NCBI RefSeq assembly: GCF_001577835.2
Contig: NC_029532.1
Span: 4,216,001-4,280,000 of the forward strand
Direction of reading: 5' to 3'
Source: Coturnix japonica
Lineage: Eukaryota > Chordata > Aves > Galliformes > Phasianidae
Length of the DNA: 64,000 nt
The stretch's first letter is position 1. Every line of letters begins with the position of its first letter. The notes below the pieces were generated by a model. That model was given only the letters and a program-made list of their open reading frames with translations, was not told the DNA's origin and did not search any database. The position numbers and the translations under genes were made by a program. Of this stretch, positions 23,081 through 35,400 are shown in pieces.

Positions 23081-24040
23081 AGTGGGGCGTTGGGGAGCCG
23101 TGGAGTTGGAGTGTCTCTCCACAGGTTTCTGCAGGTGGTTGGTAATGGCAGGGCTGTGTGCTGGGTGGTGGGATCCTTCCCCAAAGGGCTTTGAGCTCTT
23201 GGTGGCATTAACCAAGAGGAAAGTGATGGGGAAACCAACACTACATCTTCCTTAAAAATAGAGGTGCAGGTGGTGGTGGTGTTTGGGATGTTTGGAATGA
23301 CCGTGGGGTGATGGGGGATCTGCCCATGGCTGTGGCCCAGTGGGGATAGCCCAATCCTTGCTGTGTTTCCTCAAGCTAAATGGGAGCAGGGCATGTGTAG
23401 GTTTCCAGAAGCGTTGGGAGCAATTCTCCACCACCTACATGGCCATTACATTCAGTAGGGATCATAAGAAGGTTTCCATGCCACATGGCAGCAGGTGAAC
23501 CCCATACTGCTCAGCTTAGGCATGAGACAATCGATTTACCTCCAGCTCCACTGCCAACCAGTGCCTTCTGCACACCCACCAGCCAGGCTCACAGAGCATA
23601 CCTGAAACAACAAGTCCCACTTCACCCTCACAGCCCAGTCTGTGGCTCAGTGGGGTCCCACACCATTAACCCAGTTGCTCCAAGACACCCGTACGGCCAG
23701 GCCAATGCACACAAGTGTGAGCACACGCTCCTCGCACGCCTGCTCACACGTGCATCAGCTCTGCTGGCAGCACCGTGCCGCTCCGCTCCCATGCCGACAT
23801 CCCGCACTGAGTGCATGGCACCACATTTGCACACACACGTTCGCTCCAAGCAGCACGGCTGAGCTTCGTCTCTGGATGCCATGTACATGGGGGTAATCCC
23901 ACTCACACCTTCACTCGTGTGCAAGCCCCCACACCCTCCCCTTGCACACACAGCACCTCGGGTCGGCACACGCACGCGGTACGGATCTGCGGCATGCCAA
24001 CTGTTGGGAAAGGGAAGAAAAAAAACCACACAGATTCAGC
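23081..24040. other. Intergenic DNA; CA-rich patch
   Basis: From about 23,690 to 23,990 the plus strand has many scattered CACAC, GCACAC and CACACGCACGC words, a decayed CA-rich zone with numerous CpGs. No gene was recognised. Confidence 0.45.
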
Positions 24041-24077
24041 CGAGAGAGAGAGAGGGGGAAAGAAAGAGAGAGAGAAT
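24041..24077. repeat. (GA)n purine tract
   Basis: GAGAGAGAGAGGGGGAAAG followed by AAGAGAGAGAGAGAA. This is a short GA microsatellite that borders the next candidate element and could bind GAGA-type proteins. Confidence 0.8.
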
Positions 24078-24084
24078 GACAGAC

Positions 24085-24440
24085 TGCAATCCCCCTTGAG
24101 TGCCTATCCTCATGAATATTAATAAGATGGTAATTAAAATGCAGGGACACAGCAGGACGGATGCAGGCGCTGCCTTCGGAGCGCTGGGAACGGGGGGAGC
24201 GCGTCTTTCCAGGCAGGTTTTGATTCCGTTCTCTGATGAAAAGAAGAAAACGGAGCCTTCAACTTTAATCAGTTTAGAGTTTTTTTGACACGACATATCT
24301 TTAATTGCTGATATTTCTGCTCTCCTCAAACCCAGCTCTACCGTCTCCAGTCTAACCAGAGATAACGAACCGCGGTGAAGCGCCGCAGATTCGTGCCGTG
24401 TTTACGCCTTGACTTGTTTGCTACTTTACTGGGGTTTCAC
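24085..24440. promoter_or_regulatory. Strong candidate conserved non-coding element
   Basis: About 350 bases of unique, mixed-composition DNA. It contains CATGAATATTAATAAGATGG, GGTAATTAAAATGC, CAACTTTAATCAGTTTAG, CGACATATCTTTAATTGC, CTAACCAGAGATAACG and CCGTGTTTACGCC. TAAT, SOX-, GATA- and FOX-like words and isolated CpGs coexist, as is usual in deeply conserved developmental enhancers. No open frame is convincing. Conservation itself cannot be tested here. Confidence 0.42.
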
Positions 24441-25189
24441 TTCTTTGCCTCAGGTCGGAGGGCACGGCCCTGGCACAGCCAGCAAGGGGTGGGGGGCTGG
24501 AAATGGAACCCAACGCCTCTTTGTGTAACCTCTTCCCCATAGACTTCCCCTATTGCAGCCATAGGGAAACCAACCTTTTCTGGGTGCTCCTATCTTCTTG
24601 GTCATGTCTTCCTTTGGAGGATGCTTGGGGCAGGCTCATGGGTCCATGAAGGAGTGGAACTGAAGTGTTGCTTGCTCTTGGTGAAGATTATCCACTGGGT
24701 CTATGGATGGAAGAACATCCAGTGGGTCTTGACTATGGATGAAGAACCATGTTGATAGGAAAATGAAGGCAGAGTGTTGGTTGGTGCCCAAAGTGAACGT
24801 CTTGGGTGTGGGAGTAGGACCAGGTCAGCACAGAGATGAGGATGTAGGAGGGACTTTCAGGCAAAGTGATAAAAATAAGGACCCACAAAATACCCCATAC
24901 CAGCATGGCTGCTCACTTTAGGTCAGGCCATAATGTTTGGTTCAGACAGAAATGTTTTTTGTTTCATTGTGTTTGGAGATTGCTTATTTTCTTTAGATCT
25001 TCTCCTTTACATTGAGTTCATCTTTGAGCTGAATGCAGTAGGTTTGCTGGAATGAAAATAATAATAATAATAAAATTTTCAGAAAAGGCCCCAAAACAAT
25101 TTGTCATGCAAGTGATGGAAGATGGTTTGCATTTTCAGACCTGCCCAGCATACACGCCATGCAATATCCCTGCTGGATAAGCTGAGCTG
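24441..25189. other. Intergenic DNA without a recognisable gene
   Basis: Includes a small (AAT)n run at about 25,058-25,075. Short imperfect repeats of CCAGTGGGTCTTGACTATGG and CCACTGGGTCTATGGATGG occur at about 24,690-24,740. No gene is seen. Confidence 0.5.
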
Positions 25190-25458
25190 CAGCACCCCGG
25201 AGCTCTTGAGGTTTTGTTGTGCAGCAGGGCAGTGCTGGGGTATGACGGGGCTTTCTCAGGATGGATATTAGGAAAAGCTGCTTCTCTAAGAGAGCAGTGC
25301 TGTGCAGGTACAGCTGCTCAGGAGTGATGGGGTCACTGTCCCAGAGGTGTTCCAGAGATGTGGCACTGAGGGATGTGTCGGTGGGCATGGTGGGGTGGGA
25401 TGGAGTTGGACCTGGGGACCTGTGAGGGCTTTTTCCATCCTTCATGATTCTGTGACTC
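25190..25458 (+). repeat. CR1 LINE 3' fragment, plus orientation
   Basis: CR1 pattern with CAGGATGGATATTAGGAAAA, GAGCAGTGCTGTGCAGG, GTGATGGGGTCACTGTCCC, GAGGGATGTGTCGGTGGGCA and a final CCATCCTTCATGATTCTGTG. The last part carries the family's ATTCTGTG-type terminal octamers. It is the best-preserved CR1 3' end in the window and is 5'-truncated. Confidence 0.85.
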
Positions 25459-27995
25459 TTCTATCACAGACCTTCCCAGAGAGGTGTGGGATCCCCTTCC
25501 CTGTACCCAGCACACACTGTGGGATGTCTGCTCAGCCCAGCTGACCCTGGAGCACCTCTGCTATGAAGCCCCAGCCCACTTCCCATACCCCATGGGCAGC
25601 AGGGGGGGGGATCTCCCTGTCATCCTGCCCCACAGCAAAGCTGCTCCATACCAACATGAGCTGAAGGCAAGACTGATGGTGAGCTGCCACAAAGCCAAGG
25701 CGTCAGCATGCATTCTTGCCCATCAGGGTGTTTGCTTTTCCTTCCTTTTTAATGCATTTCAGTGTGGCAGGACTGGGGAGGGGGTTATTTGCATGTCCCT
25801 TCTTGCCTTTCAATAGGGTGGGTGCTGCAGCTTGTGCCTGGGGTTGGACCCCTCCTCCCAAACAGGAGCTGCTCTTGCACTGGCTTCCCTGGGCCATGTC
25901 AGAGATGGGAAACATGAGGATTTCTGGAGGACGTGGATGGGAAGGGCAGGTGGGGGACAAGGAAATTGGAGCTCAGTGAAGGGGACAGCAGGGGAAGGTG
26001 CCAGTAGCTTGGGACCAGCCAGAGCTATGGGGAAACAAAGCAAAGCTGCTTTGGGCATCATTTCCAGTGAGGGAAAAAGTCATTTTTATTATTATTTTTT
26101 CTTTTTTTATACTGCTTCCTTCTCCTTCATTCTCTCCTCTCTCATTTCTGCAGTGCTAAAACAACACTTGGAGAACTGAGAAGGGCACGGTCTGAGCCTC
26201 CCCTCAACCCCACACCTCCCAACAGCGCCGTAAAATCTGTGCTGAAAAAGGACCAGCAAAACAGCAGGTTTGCCACACGGATGCACTGACAGGGTTGGGG
26301 CACTTATGGCAGGGAAAGCCCAGAGTGACAGCCCTGAATGCACCCAACAAGGGCAGGAGTGCAAAACCCCACGGTAAATGGAAGGAGAAGGCGCTGCTTT
26401 GCTGCTGAGAGAGAATTGAGGTGGCAGGGATGAAACACAGAAGCGCTGTGCAGGGAGCGGTGCTGGGGCTGGAGGGCTGTGGGAGGGAGGTAACAGGATG
26501 GCCCCGGGTACCGCTTCCTCGTGGCACCCCTCCAGCCGTCCCCGTCACCCCCTAGTCACATCCTGCTTGCGCTGGCTCCTGCCTCATCCTGCTGCCTGCA
26601 GTTTCTCAACCCCTTTCCCTCCTGCCAGCACTTTCTGGCTGCTGGGGTTGCTGTGGGGCAGCAGGGCTGCAGGCAGCTCTTGGAACACCGGGAGATTTAG
26701 GATCGACGTGCTCCGTCCTCTCCTGTTTGACAGCAGAACTGCCATTTAAGGGAGGATTTGGAGGAGGCATCTTCCTCTTTCCGAATCCTTGCCGGCATAG
26801 CCTCCATCCCTAAGACCCTGCAGCATGGGATATCCCAGCACCTATGGGGTCCTCACCCTTCCCTGCTCTTCCCTGGGTCCCCACTTTGTCCCCAGTGCCC
26901 TTTCCTCCTCTGCACCCCCATCTCCAGAGGGGCCACATGCTGTGGGAAGGATCACATCCTGCTCTGGGACACTCAGTGCCCTGGCAGGGTGTAGTTGGAG
27001 CTGGCACTGCTTTGTGCTGGGCTGAGCTGTCCTGGCCTCCAAGTGCTTCTGCAACAGCCAGGAGATCTCAAGGGGAGTTATAGTGGAGCATGGAGATGCT
27101 GCAGTACAGCAGCAAGCTGGAGATGTGGGGAGGGGGGGACTCTGCCATGGACTTTCTGGGATAACCTTGGTCAAGGCAGCTTTCTCTCTGTGTGTTTGGT
27201 TTTTTTTTTACCCAAACACAGCGCTGCCTTTGCTCACTGTGCTGGTGCAGAGGCTGATTCCCAGCACCCCGGAGGAGGGCTGCTGGCTGCTGCCACATCA
27301 CTGCACTGCAGCAGCTCTGAGCTCAGTGCTCCGTGCTCGGGGTCTCAGCCCCACTGCGGAGCTGCTGCCGTGGATATGGGACCACCGTGACCCCCATCCA
27401 CGTCCTGCAGGTCCCTCTTTGCTCCATCACCCAGTGCTGAGGCCTGGGGTGAGCGGCAGGCTGCATCGCTTTGGGGTTTTGGCACACAGGGAATGCAAGT
27501 GGGTGGGGAAAGAACTTCCACCATCCCCACTGTTAGGGAGCACGGCACCCGGGGTGCTGCATTGCCCCAAACAGGAGGCAGGGAACATAGGGAGGAGATG
27601 GCTGCACCCGCCTGGGGCTCAGGGATGGGGCTGCCGGGCTCTGGCGTGGTGCATCGCTCCTTCCCCATCCCTCCATCCCACGTACAACACAACGTGGCCA
27701 TGCACGGAGCCAACCAAGAGCGATGCGAGGAGGGTCGCAGCTCAGCGGGGCGGCTCTGGGTTCCCCAGCTCTTCCCTCCAGACCACGCAACGGTTAAATT
27801 CCTTTCCAGCTGAGCTGGCAAGCAGAGCCCGAGCATATTAGTCAGATCCCTGTAGGGGGTGGGGAGGAGGAAGGAGCGAGCAGCGAGGAGGGGCCGCAGC
27901 CCAGCGCCGGGCTGAGCTATTCTCCGGGGCGAGTGCGGGGAGGCAGCGCAGCAGGAGTTGCTGCTTCCCAGAAACTTGATTATTTTTAACCCAGG
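25459..27995. other. Intergenic DNA without a recognisable gene
   Basis: Mixed GC-rich DNA with a T-rich patch at about 26,080-26,110. A 252-codon open frame at 27,083-27,841 and a 409-codon minus-strand frame at 27,345-28,574 overlap and show no domain, so neither is called. A GAGCATATTAGTCAGATCCC word near 27,830 followed by CpG-rich DNA is the only hint of a regulatory element. Confidence 0.5.
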
Positions 27996-28083
27996 AAGAA
28001 AAAAAATAAAAATAAAATAAAATAAAAAATAAAAAAAGGAAGGAAGGAAAGCGGGGAGATTAAAAAAAATAAAGAAAAAAAGA
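27996..28083. repeat. A-rich low-complexity tract (AAATA)n
   Basis: Runs of AAATAAAAT units, then GGAAGGAAGGAAA, then more A-rich sequence. This is simple-sequence DNA without flanking duplications that I could see. Confidence 0.85.
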
Positions 28084-29139
28084 GTGGGGGTAAATCTAAA
28101 GGAAATGGGAAATGTGAGGTTGGTGACAGCACAGTGCTTTGCAATGAGGAGAGAAGGGGCAGAGAGGTTCAAGCTGCCCTGGGATGGGGATGGGGCACGA
28201 CATGGTGCCAACCCCAGTGGAGCTGCCCCTGTTGAACCCAGCGGAGCTGCTCTGTGGGGTGGAGGAGAAAGCAAGGTCTTGCATTGCTTAACCATGTGTA
28301 GATGGGAGTCCAGCACTGGGCAAAGTGCAGGGACATCTTGGGGGTGCTCCCACTGCATGACACTGTTGTGGTGGCTCTGAGATGCAGAGAGTGGATGCTC
28401 CAAAACCCCACAGCTGGAAATGCATTGGGGATCAGCTGCCCCACACCCAGCGCTGCACTGTGGGCACTGGCACCGCAGTGCGGATGGGACACGGTGCACA
28501 AAGTCCCCAGTGAAGGTCAAACCCTTTCTGACCCAAATCCTCCCCGTGTATTTGTATGACTGCAGAACCTGCACTTGGCTGGAAACTCAATGTCTTCCAT
28601 GGCTGTAACACCAGCCCAAAGCATTACGAGCTGTGGGACCTTCCAGGAGATATCTGGCAATCCCCCACTGTGCTGCCCAGGGTGGTTCTGGGACCCCTGA
28701 GCTGCTGTTCCCAGCCTCCAAACTGAGCTCCATGGGGAACACCACACAAGGAAATGTCCTATATCCACAGACACCGTATGGAAACAGCACCATGACCCTC
28801 CCTGAGGAGGTTCTTCCATATTGGATCTCTGTGGGACTTCTGCTGTCATCAGCTCTGCTCTGCTGCCATGCCCAGATCCTGGATGGGGCTGGTGATGTCC
28901 ACATGATGGCATCAAAACCATCATCTCAAGGCAGGAGAAGCCCTTAGTTTTGCAGACACAGCCAGGACAGGTGAGAAAATAGATCCTGTTCCCCAAAGGC
29001 AGAGAGGCAGAGATCACCCCTCAAACTGCAGGGAAAACAAAGCTCTTGATGAAGGCATTGCTGCTCTGTTGGCTCCATGTGGGGCTGCTGATGGTCTTTG
29101 TGCTGGTTCGGTCAATGAGGCAATGTCACCCCATTGCAT
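28084..29139. other. Intergenic DNA without a recognisable gene
   Basis: Unique sequence. No exon, RNA gene or repeat family was recognised. Confidence 0.5.
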
Positions 29140-29332
29140 CCCAGCACACTGCAGCCTCCTTGACACCAAAAGGCTCAGCAGCGTGTGCCCCATCCCTGGA
29201 GCTGCTTAAGGCCAGGCTGGATGTGGCTCTGGGCAACGTGATCTGATGGCTGGTAACCAGCCAACAGCACGGGGGTTGGAACTGGATGATCTTTGAGATC
29301 CCTTCCAACCAAACCATTGTGTGACTCAATGA
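29140..29332 (+). repeat. CR1 LINE 3' fragment, plus orientation
   Basis: A very clear CR1 3' region: CCCTGGAGCTGCTTAAGGCC, AGGCTGGATGTGGCTCTGGG, CAACGTGATCTGATGGCTGG, GGGGGTTGGAACTGGATGAT, TTTGAGATCCCTTCCAACC and a degenerate terminal octamer. It is 5'-truncated and non-coding. Confidence 0.88.
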
Positions 29333-29828
29333 AAACATGTGGCTCACTGGGTGTAAAAGTGCCTTCATCCTCACCTCTTCCTCTCCCAAACACCAGGGGC
29401 CTTTAGTGGAGAGCTCCCCTACATTGCTACACCCAAGGGCCTTGGGGATGGGCCAGGAACGGCTTCCACCCCACAGCAGCAGCAGGATGGGGCTCGCAGC
29501 ATCGCCCGCCCTATTGCACACCCACAGGGCTGGGGTTTGCCGGGGGGCTGTGGTGGCAGAGGGCCCTCCAAAGAGCCCCTCATGCTGCAGGCAGCCCAGT
29601 GCACTGCTCGCAGGGTATTTTTTTCTCCCTCGCTCTTTGTTAAGCTCCCTTTCAGCTGAAATGGCAATGCCTGGGTGTTCTGAGCTGACAATAATTGCTG
29701 CAGTCTAGACACTGTCTGGTATGAGGCACGGGGAATCAAAGAGGCCCCTTCTCTCGCAGCGACTTTCACACATGCTCCCTTGCTTGGGCTCCTTCCTTCT
29801 CCCTCTCCCATGTTCCCTTGGTCTTTGC
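29333..29828. other. Intergenic DNA without a recognisable gene
   Basis: Unique sequence, with nothing recognisable beyond a GCTGACAATAATTGCTGCAG word near 29,690. Confidence 0.45.
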
Positions 29829-30040
29829 CTTCTTTTTTTTTTTTCTTTTCTTTTTTAATATATTTTTTAATTTTTTTTTATTGCTCCCCTCTATCTGCAT
29901 CACACAGAGATGGAGGAGAAGCGTCAGCATCTTCCCCCACGCGCGCTCCCTCTCCGCCGTCTGTTCCATGCTCCCCCTCTCCCTCTCTCTCTCCCTTTCT
30001 CATCTGTCTCCTCTCTCTCCTTCCTCCACTCTTACCTTTA
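29829..30040. repeat. T-rich then CT-rich low-complexity DNA
   Basis: A T-rich stretch (29,829-29,885) is followed after about 60 bases by a CT-rich stretch (29,965-30,040). The open frames through it encode Phe- and Ser/Leu-rich peptides and are by-products of composition. Confidence 0.8.
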
Positions 30041-30299
30041 TGCTATTCCCTTCCTCCCAAAGTTAGCAGAGAAGCGAGAGGGTGGGGGCTGGCTCTGCAG
30101 GAGTTTAACTCCTTCCTTACCCTCTCGAATCTTCCTGCTGAGCCCCCTCCTGGCTGTGGGAGCCCCTGCCCACCCCATCCCTGGTCCTATAGGAGGTGCC
30201 TGGTGAGGTTGTGCTGGAGTCCAATGGAGCCTTGTGCCCTGATACCATGGGCATGGAATCATCCCTTCTCGCACCATTCCTTGGCCAACAGTATGGCCA

Positions 30300-30546
30300 G
30301 TGGGAAGGGGTGTCCATTGGTGACCCATAGGAAGGGGCGTCCATAGGGGGCCCATGAGAAGGGGCATCCTTTGGGGGCCCATGGGATGGGGTGTCCATTG
30401 GGGGCCCATGGGATGGGGTGTCCATTGAGGGCCCATGGGATGGGGTGTCCATTGGGCGACCATGATAAGGGGTATCCAATGAGGGCCCATGGGATGGGGT
30501 GTCCACTAGGGACCCATACAAAGGAGTGTCCACTGGGGGACCATGG
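30300..30546. repeat. 27-bp minisatellite, about nine copies
   Basis: The unit is close to GGGCCCATGGGATGGGGTGT plus CCATTGG. It repeats with substitutions but a constant 27-base period, so the minus strand reads as nine-residue repeats on the pattern TPSHGPPMD. The even period keeps several frames open. The peptide resembles no known protein, and the array sits in non-coding DNA. Confidence 0.88.
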
Positions 30547-33046
30547 GAAGACCCCACATTTCAGCACTGCAGTGGTGCAGAGCTGGGGAGATGTTGCAGC
30601 TCTTCCATCACTTCTGTGCCCAACAAGCAGGCAGGCAGTGTGGGATATATGGAAGAGCACCTTGCTGCCATACCTCCATGTGGGCACACACAGCACTCAG
30701 GAGCAGCAGCTGTTCCCCAGCCTCCAGACACTGCTCAAATATTTGCTGGGGTGCAGATGTGTCCCAGCCACAGGGAACCCATCGTTGCTTATTTGGGTAG
30801 GTGGGCTGCTCCTTCCACCCGCAGCAAAGCAATGGGAGGTCTCCATGCATGCACCCCCACTGCTTTAGGTGCTGCCTCAGTCTGTGCATTGCTGGTGTTT
30901 CAGTGGGATGCCGTGTTGCAGTTCCAATCATGCCCAGGACTTATTGTGTTATAATGCTATTAACAGATCATTTCTAGCTCACTTCTGGACTTCTCTTAAT
31001 CTCTGTTCCCTGCACAAAAAGTCACTATTTCACCAAAGCCCAACTGAGTGGAGCTGAGTTCTCCTATGTGTGTTTGGGTTGCTGTCAAATGCTTTCACCG
31101 GAGGGGAAACTGAGGCAAAGCACAGAGCAACCATCTGCCAGCCTGCAGGTCCCCCCCATAGGGATGCAGAGCAGCTCTGCAGCCCCACATGCATTGCCCA
31201 GCATCTCAGTGGCGGCGGTGCTGCTCGCCTACCACGGGAAAGTCACATTAGGAAAGCATTCAATGTATTTTAAACTGTCTATAATGCAATTTAGCAGCTG
31301 GAAACAAGGAGAAGAGCCAGCACCGTGAGACCTGCCAGCTCTCTGCTGTCCATGAGCAAGAGCCTGGTGGACGTGGTGTTATTCTGTCGGGCTGGGGACC
31401 TTGTTTGGGAAAAGGGCAGGGGAGGGCTGTGTCCTCAAAGCGGGCTCTGCCTTGAGCCAAGGGGTGATGGAGCTTGGGGACATTGCTGGGGCAAAGCAGT
31501 GCTGGTGGTGTGACAAAGGAGGAGAGGAGGCAGCCCCAGGGGAGGGAAACAACTGCTGGAGGTCAGCGGCAGAGCCAGGAATAAAATCCAGGTGTGCTGA
31601 GCTGGCTCTGGGTTTGTATTCCCACACGTGGGTGCATTCAACACTGCTGTCCCCAGGTGCAGTGAGAGCTTCCCAAAGCCACCGGTGCCCTCTGGAGCCC
31701 CACTGCAGGATGTGGGGCAGCAAATCTGCCCTCTCCCTTTCTCATCTAGGGGGAGAGATTTGGGGTGTCTGTTCCCTGGAGCATCCCACACAGCATGGCT
31801 GGGTCAGGGCCCCACTGGAAGGATGCTGATAAGGCAGCGAGGTTAAAAACACTGCCTTTATTTTGAAGCTTATCTCCAAATCCTAATGAAAACAGACAAA
31901 GAGGGAAGGCAGGGACATCAGAGGTGCAATGGGGCTGGGGCTGGGCGGTGCTGTGCTGTGCAGCAGAATGTGGCTGGGTTGGGAGTCCAGTTGGATCCAG
32001 CATGAGATGCAGCACAGGGGGAGTGTGAGATTGCAGTAAAGCTTTGGGGCAAACCCGAGGAGCTGGGGCACAACTCATGGGTCCCACACACAGGGGGAGG
32101 AAAGCTGGAGAGGCTGCAATCCCTTTTCCTACCCCACCAACACCCCGAAACTAAAAATCCACTCTTAATATGGGGCTCGATGAGGAAGAAAAGCCTTGAA
32201 ACCAAGGAAACAAGGGAAGCAAAAGGGAAAAAAAGCCTTTGCAAGGGGCGATGAAGGAGGGAACTGGAACATTTGGTGGGCTGGGATGTCTGCTCCAGCG
32301 GAGATGTCCCATCTCAGAGTGGCATTAGCTGTATCATGGGGCAGTGATGTAGGAGAGCACTGGGGGGAAGGAGGTGGGATAGGGGAGCAGAGGGCTGTGG
32401 GGCAGCTGTGGGGCACGGAGCAGATGCATTGGGCTCATTGCAACGAAGGCTCCACCGAAGGAAATCCTCCCTTGCCAGATTTGGGACGTTCCCCTCCAAT
32501 CACCTCCACGTTCCCCCCATAGGGGCAGCCCTCCATCGCCGCCGTGTGACCCACAGTAAACTACGGGGAGAGAGGGGGACAAACCCATCCGTCCCCATTC
32601 AGAGCTGCGCTGTGGGGCGCACACCCCCATCCCTCTCCTGTCCCCATCGCTCAGTGCCCGGCCCCATTCGGTGCTGGGGGGACCGTAACGTGATATTTCC
32701 CCGCTCATCCCCCGGAGGGTTTTTTCCATTACACAGAACGGAGCTGCCTGCTTTCCCTGCTCCCCCGCCTGCAACCTCTGGCACCGCTTTTCCAGCGGCA
32801 CATTGTGCAAATGTAACCTTTCAGCAAAGCCACTCCTACGGCAGGAAGCCGTGGGGCCTCGGCTGCTGCCAGGAACGCAGCCGGCTCGGAGCTGGAAGGC
32901 AGCCCGTTAATCAGAGCCGGCTGACAGCAAAGCACACATCCTGGGCAACAGATTTCTGCTCCCTCTCCCTCGCTCACAAGCCTCGCCTCGCCGTGCCTGC
33001 ATCGCTCCTGCTCGGCTGCTTTGCTGCCAGCCCTTCTGCCTCCCCC
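30547..33046. other. Intergenic DNA without a recognisable gene
   Basis: The patch at 31,215-31,300 is AT-richer than its surroundings (CACATTAGGAAAGCATTCAA, ATAATGCAATTTAGC). DNA at about 32,790-33,000 is CpG-bearing with CCCGTTAATCAGAGCCGGC. Both are weak candidates for regulatory elements. A 375-codon open frame at 32,408-33,535 has no domain and is not called. Confidence 0.45.
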
Positions 33047-33083
33047 TCTTCTTCATCCTCCTCCTCCTCCTCTTCCTCCTCCT
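33047..33083. repeat. (TCC)n trinucleotide tract
   Basis: A short run of TCC units (CTCCTCCTCCTCTTCCTCCT), giving poly-Ser or poly-Arg in shadow frames. Confidence 0.8.
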
Positions 33084-35219
33084 GGGGTGTCCAGCAGGGT
33101 TTGCTCCTTGTAGGGGCTGTGCATGGGGACGGCTGCCACAATGGGGGTCCTGCTGAGGATGGGGGGCAGGGGGGTGTTCGGTGGGGTTGTCCCCTGTGGT
33201 CTCAGCACCCACAGGACAACCTGCAGGCAGGGCTTGCACCCACACCGCAGCATTGTGCCTATCGCCATATGGCTGCACTGTGCTCAGGGTGCTGTCCTGG
33301 CTGGTGGAAACCCATTGTGGTTATGGGGTGTGGGGCTATTGCAGAACCCCCAGCCCTCCCCAAACCCTGGGGACACCCCATCCTGTGCTACAGCTTTGAG
33401 GAGGTGCCTTGCCCGCCTTCAGCCCATCATCACAACCAAACAGCAGCTTTTGTCTGCGCTCAGACAGCATGGCAGGGTTCTGCTTGGCTCACACTCAAGC
33501 TTTCTCCAGCTACATCTGCACTAGTGCCCAGGTGAAGCCCAACAAAGAGCAAAAGATGAAGCCCCACCATCACTATCCCCATGCAATGGCCTCTATATCT
33601 TTTGCGTCTGGTTTCTTCCAGGACTTGAAACATGGAAGAGCTGCATCGTAGTGTCTGTTTTTGTGGTGTTTCCAGCCCAGCTGGAAGCAGGAGGCACTAG
33701 AAAATGGAGAGATGGGGAGGGGGGGAAAGGAAAGAAAGAATCAATCTGGCAGGAGTCCATCTTCCTACTGAATCCACCGAACCCGGGATGCTCACGCCTT
33801 GCTTATCCCAACCCATCCCCTTGTGCCCAAATGGCTTTGGGGATGTTACACAAAGCACGGCCCCTCTGCTGGCGTCGAGGCCGGGTGGGTAACACCATCC
33901 TTGCATTTATTTCACCTATTTCCTCTGGTTGCGAATTGTCCGGGAGCAGATGGTGATTTTCTCAAGTGTATCCGTTATTCGAAGTCGCTCACCGAGACAG
34001 GGATGGCTCACACAAACCCGGCCCCCCTGCAAAGCCATCATTTGGTCTTTCCATCTGCCCAGCCGCTGCGTTCGCTGTGGGTTTCAGCCAGCTCTGTGGG
34101 GCAGAGCAGGACGGTGCAGCCCTACATGATCATCCCCTTAACTATGGGACACAGAGCCGTGACTGCCAGGGCAGCTTGGGGGTGGAAAGCGATCCCTGGA
34201 GCTGGGGGGACCCTCTCCTTATGAGCCCCTGAATGGGCTCCCAGGCCCATCTGCTGCCACATTCTGGCTGCGTTTTTCCATTTTCCATTCCCAGTCCTCT
34301 CCTTCTCCCCTCTGGAAAAGCAGCCATGGGGCTGGGAGCTGCCTTGTAACCGGAGCCCATCGGGACCCCCTGCGCAGCCCCACGCCAGGAATGTTGCACC
34401 AAGGGGGGCTGCCAAGGGCTGACAAAGGGGGAACTGCTTTGAAATGCAGCTTGCTCTCCCCCCCTGTGGGTTAAACAAACACCCCCCGGCTCAGGGGGTG
34501 CCTCCCCGCATCCCACAGCCTTTTGTTGACAAGCTTTTGTCTGGGGTGTAGAGAAAGGGCTGGGACCCCCCAACCTCCCCCAGGACACACATGTGGATGG
34601 GGTCTGGGATGCTGAGTGTGGGGCTGAGAGTGGCTCAGTGCCCCATCATAGGGCCTGGGTACAGCCCCTAAGCCCTGCAGCCTGCTGTCCCTTCTGTCCC
34701 TGTGTCCCAACCCCATGGCATCTCACCATTGGTGCAGCCTTTGGGTCTCTACTGCGTGCCAGTATCCAGCATCCAGCCCCCATATGGGGGGACCCAAACC
34801 CAAAGCTTGGGGGTGTGGCAGAGCCCACTGTCCCCAGAACCCCATTAAGGGACTTGTTATTTTGCATCCCCAAAGGCACTTCATGCAGTTTCCTTCCAGG
34901 GAAAATAGCTGGGGGAAAAGCCTTGGAAACCAGATCCAAACTGCCCTGACCCCCCCACGGCACGAAGGCAACAGAAGCCCCCAACTGCTGCCCACATCCC
35001 CCCATGGTGCCTTAAAGGTGGGAGATGCCCTCAGACACCACAACCAGCGGGGCCGCAATGGGAAGGTTGGGTTGGGGTTGGGCATCCAGCTGCTTTTTGG
35101 GGTGGGTGCATGGGGGGAACCCCATGGGGGCACTCAGCCCTTCTCTGTCCATGGGGCGGCCGCGGGTGTGTGCAGTGCTGGGCTGTGTCCCCGGGGAGCA
35201 GCAGCCCCGCAGCCCCGCG
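33084..35219. other. Intergenic DNA without a recognisable gene
   Basis: GC-rich unique DNA with several short C and G runs. No exon or repeat family was recognised. Confidence 0.5.
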
Positions 35220-35400
35220 CCGCGCTCGTCACCCAGACAAGAGATCAATAACTAATTTCACTGCAGCAGCAGCGCGGGGTTTTTTTCCAATAATTGTGAG
35301 CTGGTGGTTGGGAATGAGGCTCTCAGCACCGCTCCACACTAACCTGCGCCCGATCAATCGCCGCACCGCTGGGGCAGCAGGAAAACTCATTTTTCTCCTT
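35220..35400. promoter_or_regulatory. Candidate conserved regulatory element
   Basis: A CpG-rich start (GCCGCGCTCGTCACCCAGAC) is followed by AAGAGATCAATAACTAATTT, TTCCAATAATTGTGAGC and CGCCCGATCAATCGCCG. The mix of isolated CpGs and homeodomain or cut-like ATCAATA words suggests an enhancer or a small CpG-island element. Inferred. Confidence 0.33.

Noticed and set aside
27345-28574. 409-codon minus-strand frame
   Set aside because: Runs through an A/T-rich simple tract (Phe-rich stretch) and unrelated GC-rich DNA, and overlaps a long frame on the other strand. No domain was recognised.
30117-30557. Frame with nine-residue TPSHGPPMD-type repeats
   Set aside because: Explained by the 27-bp minisatellite; no start context, signal peptide or homologous family recognised.
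32408-33535. 375-codon plus-strand frame
   Set aside because: No recognisable domain, a Ser-rich stretch from the TCC tract, and no splice or codon evidence.
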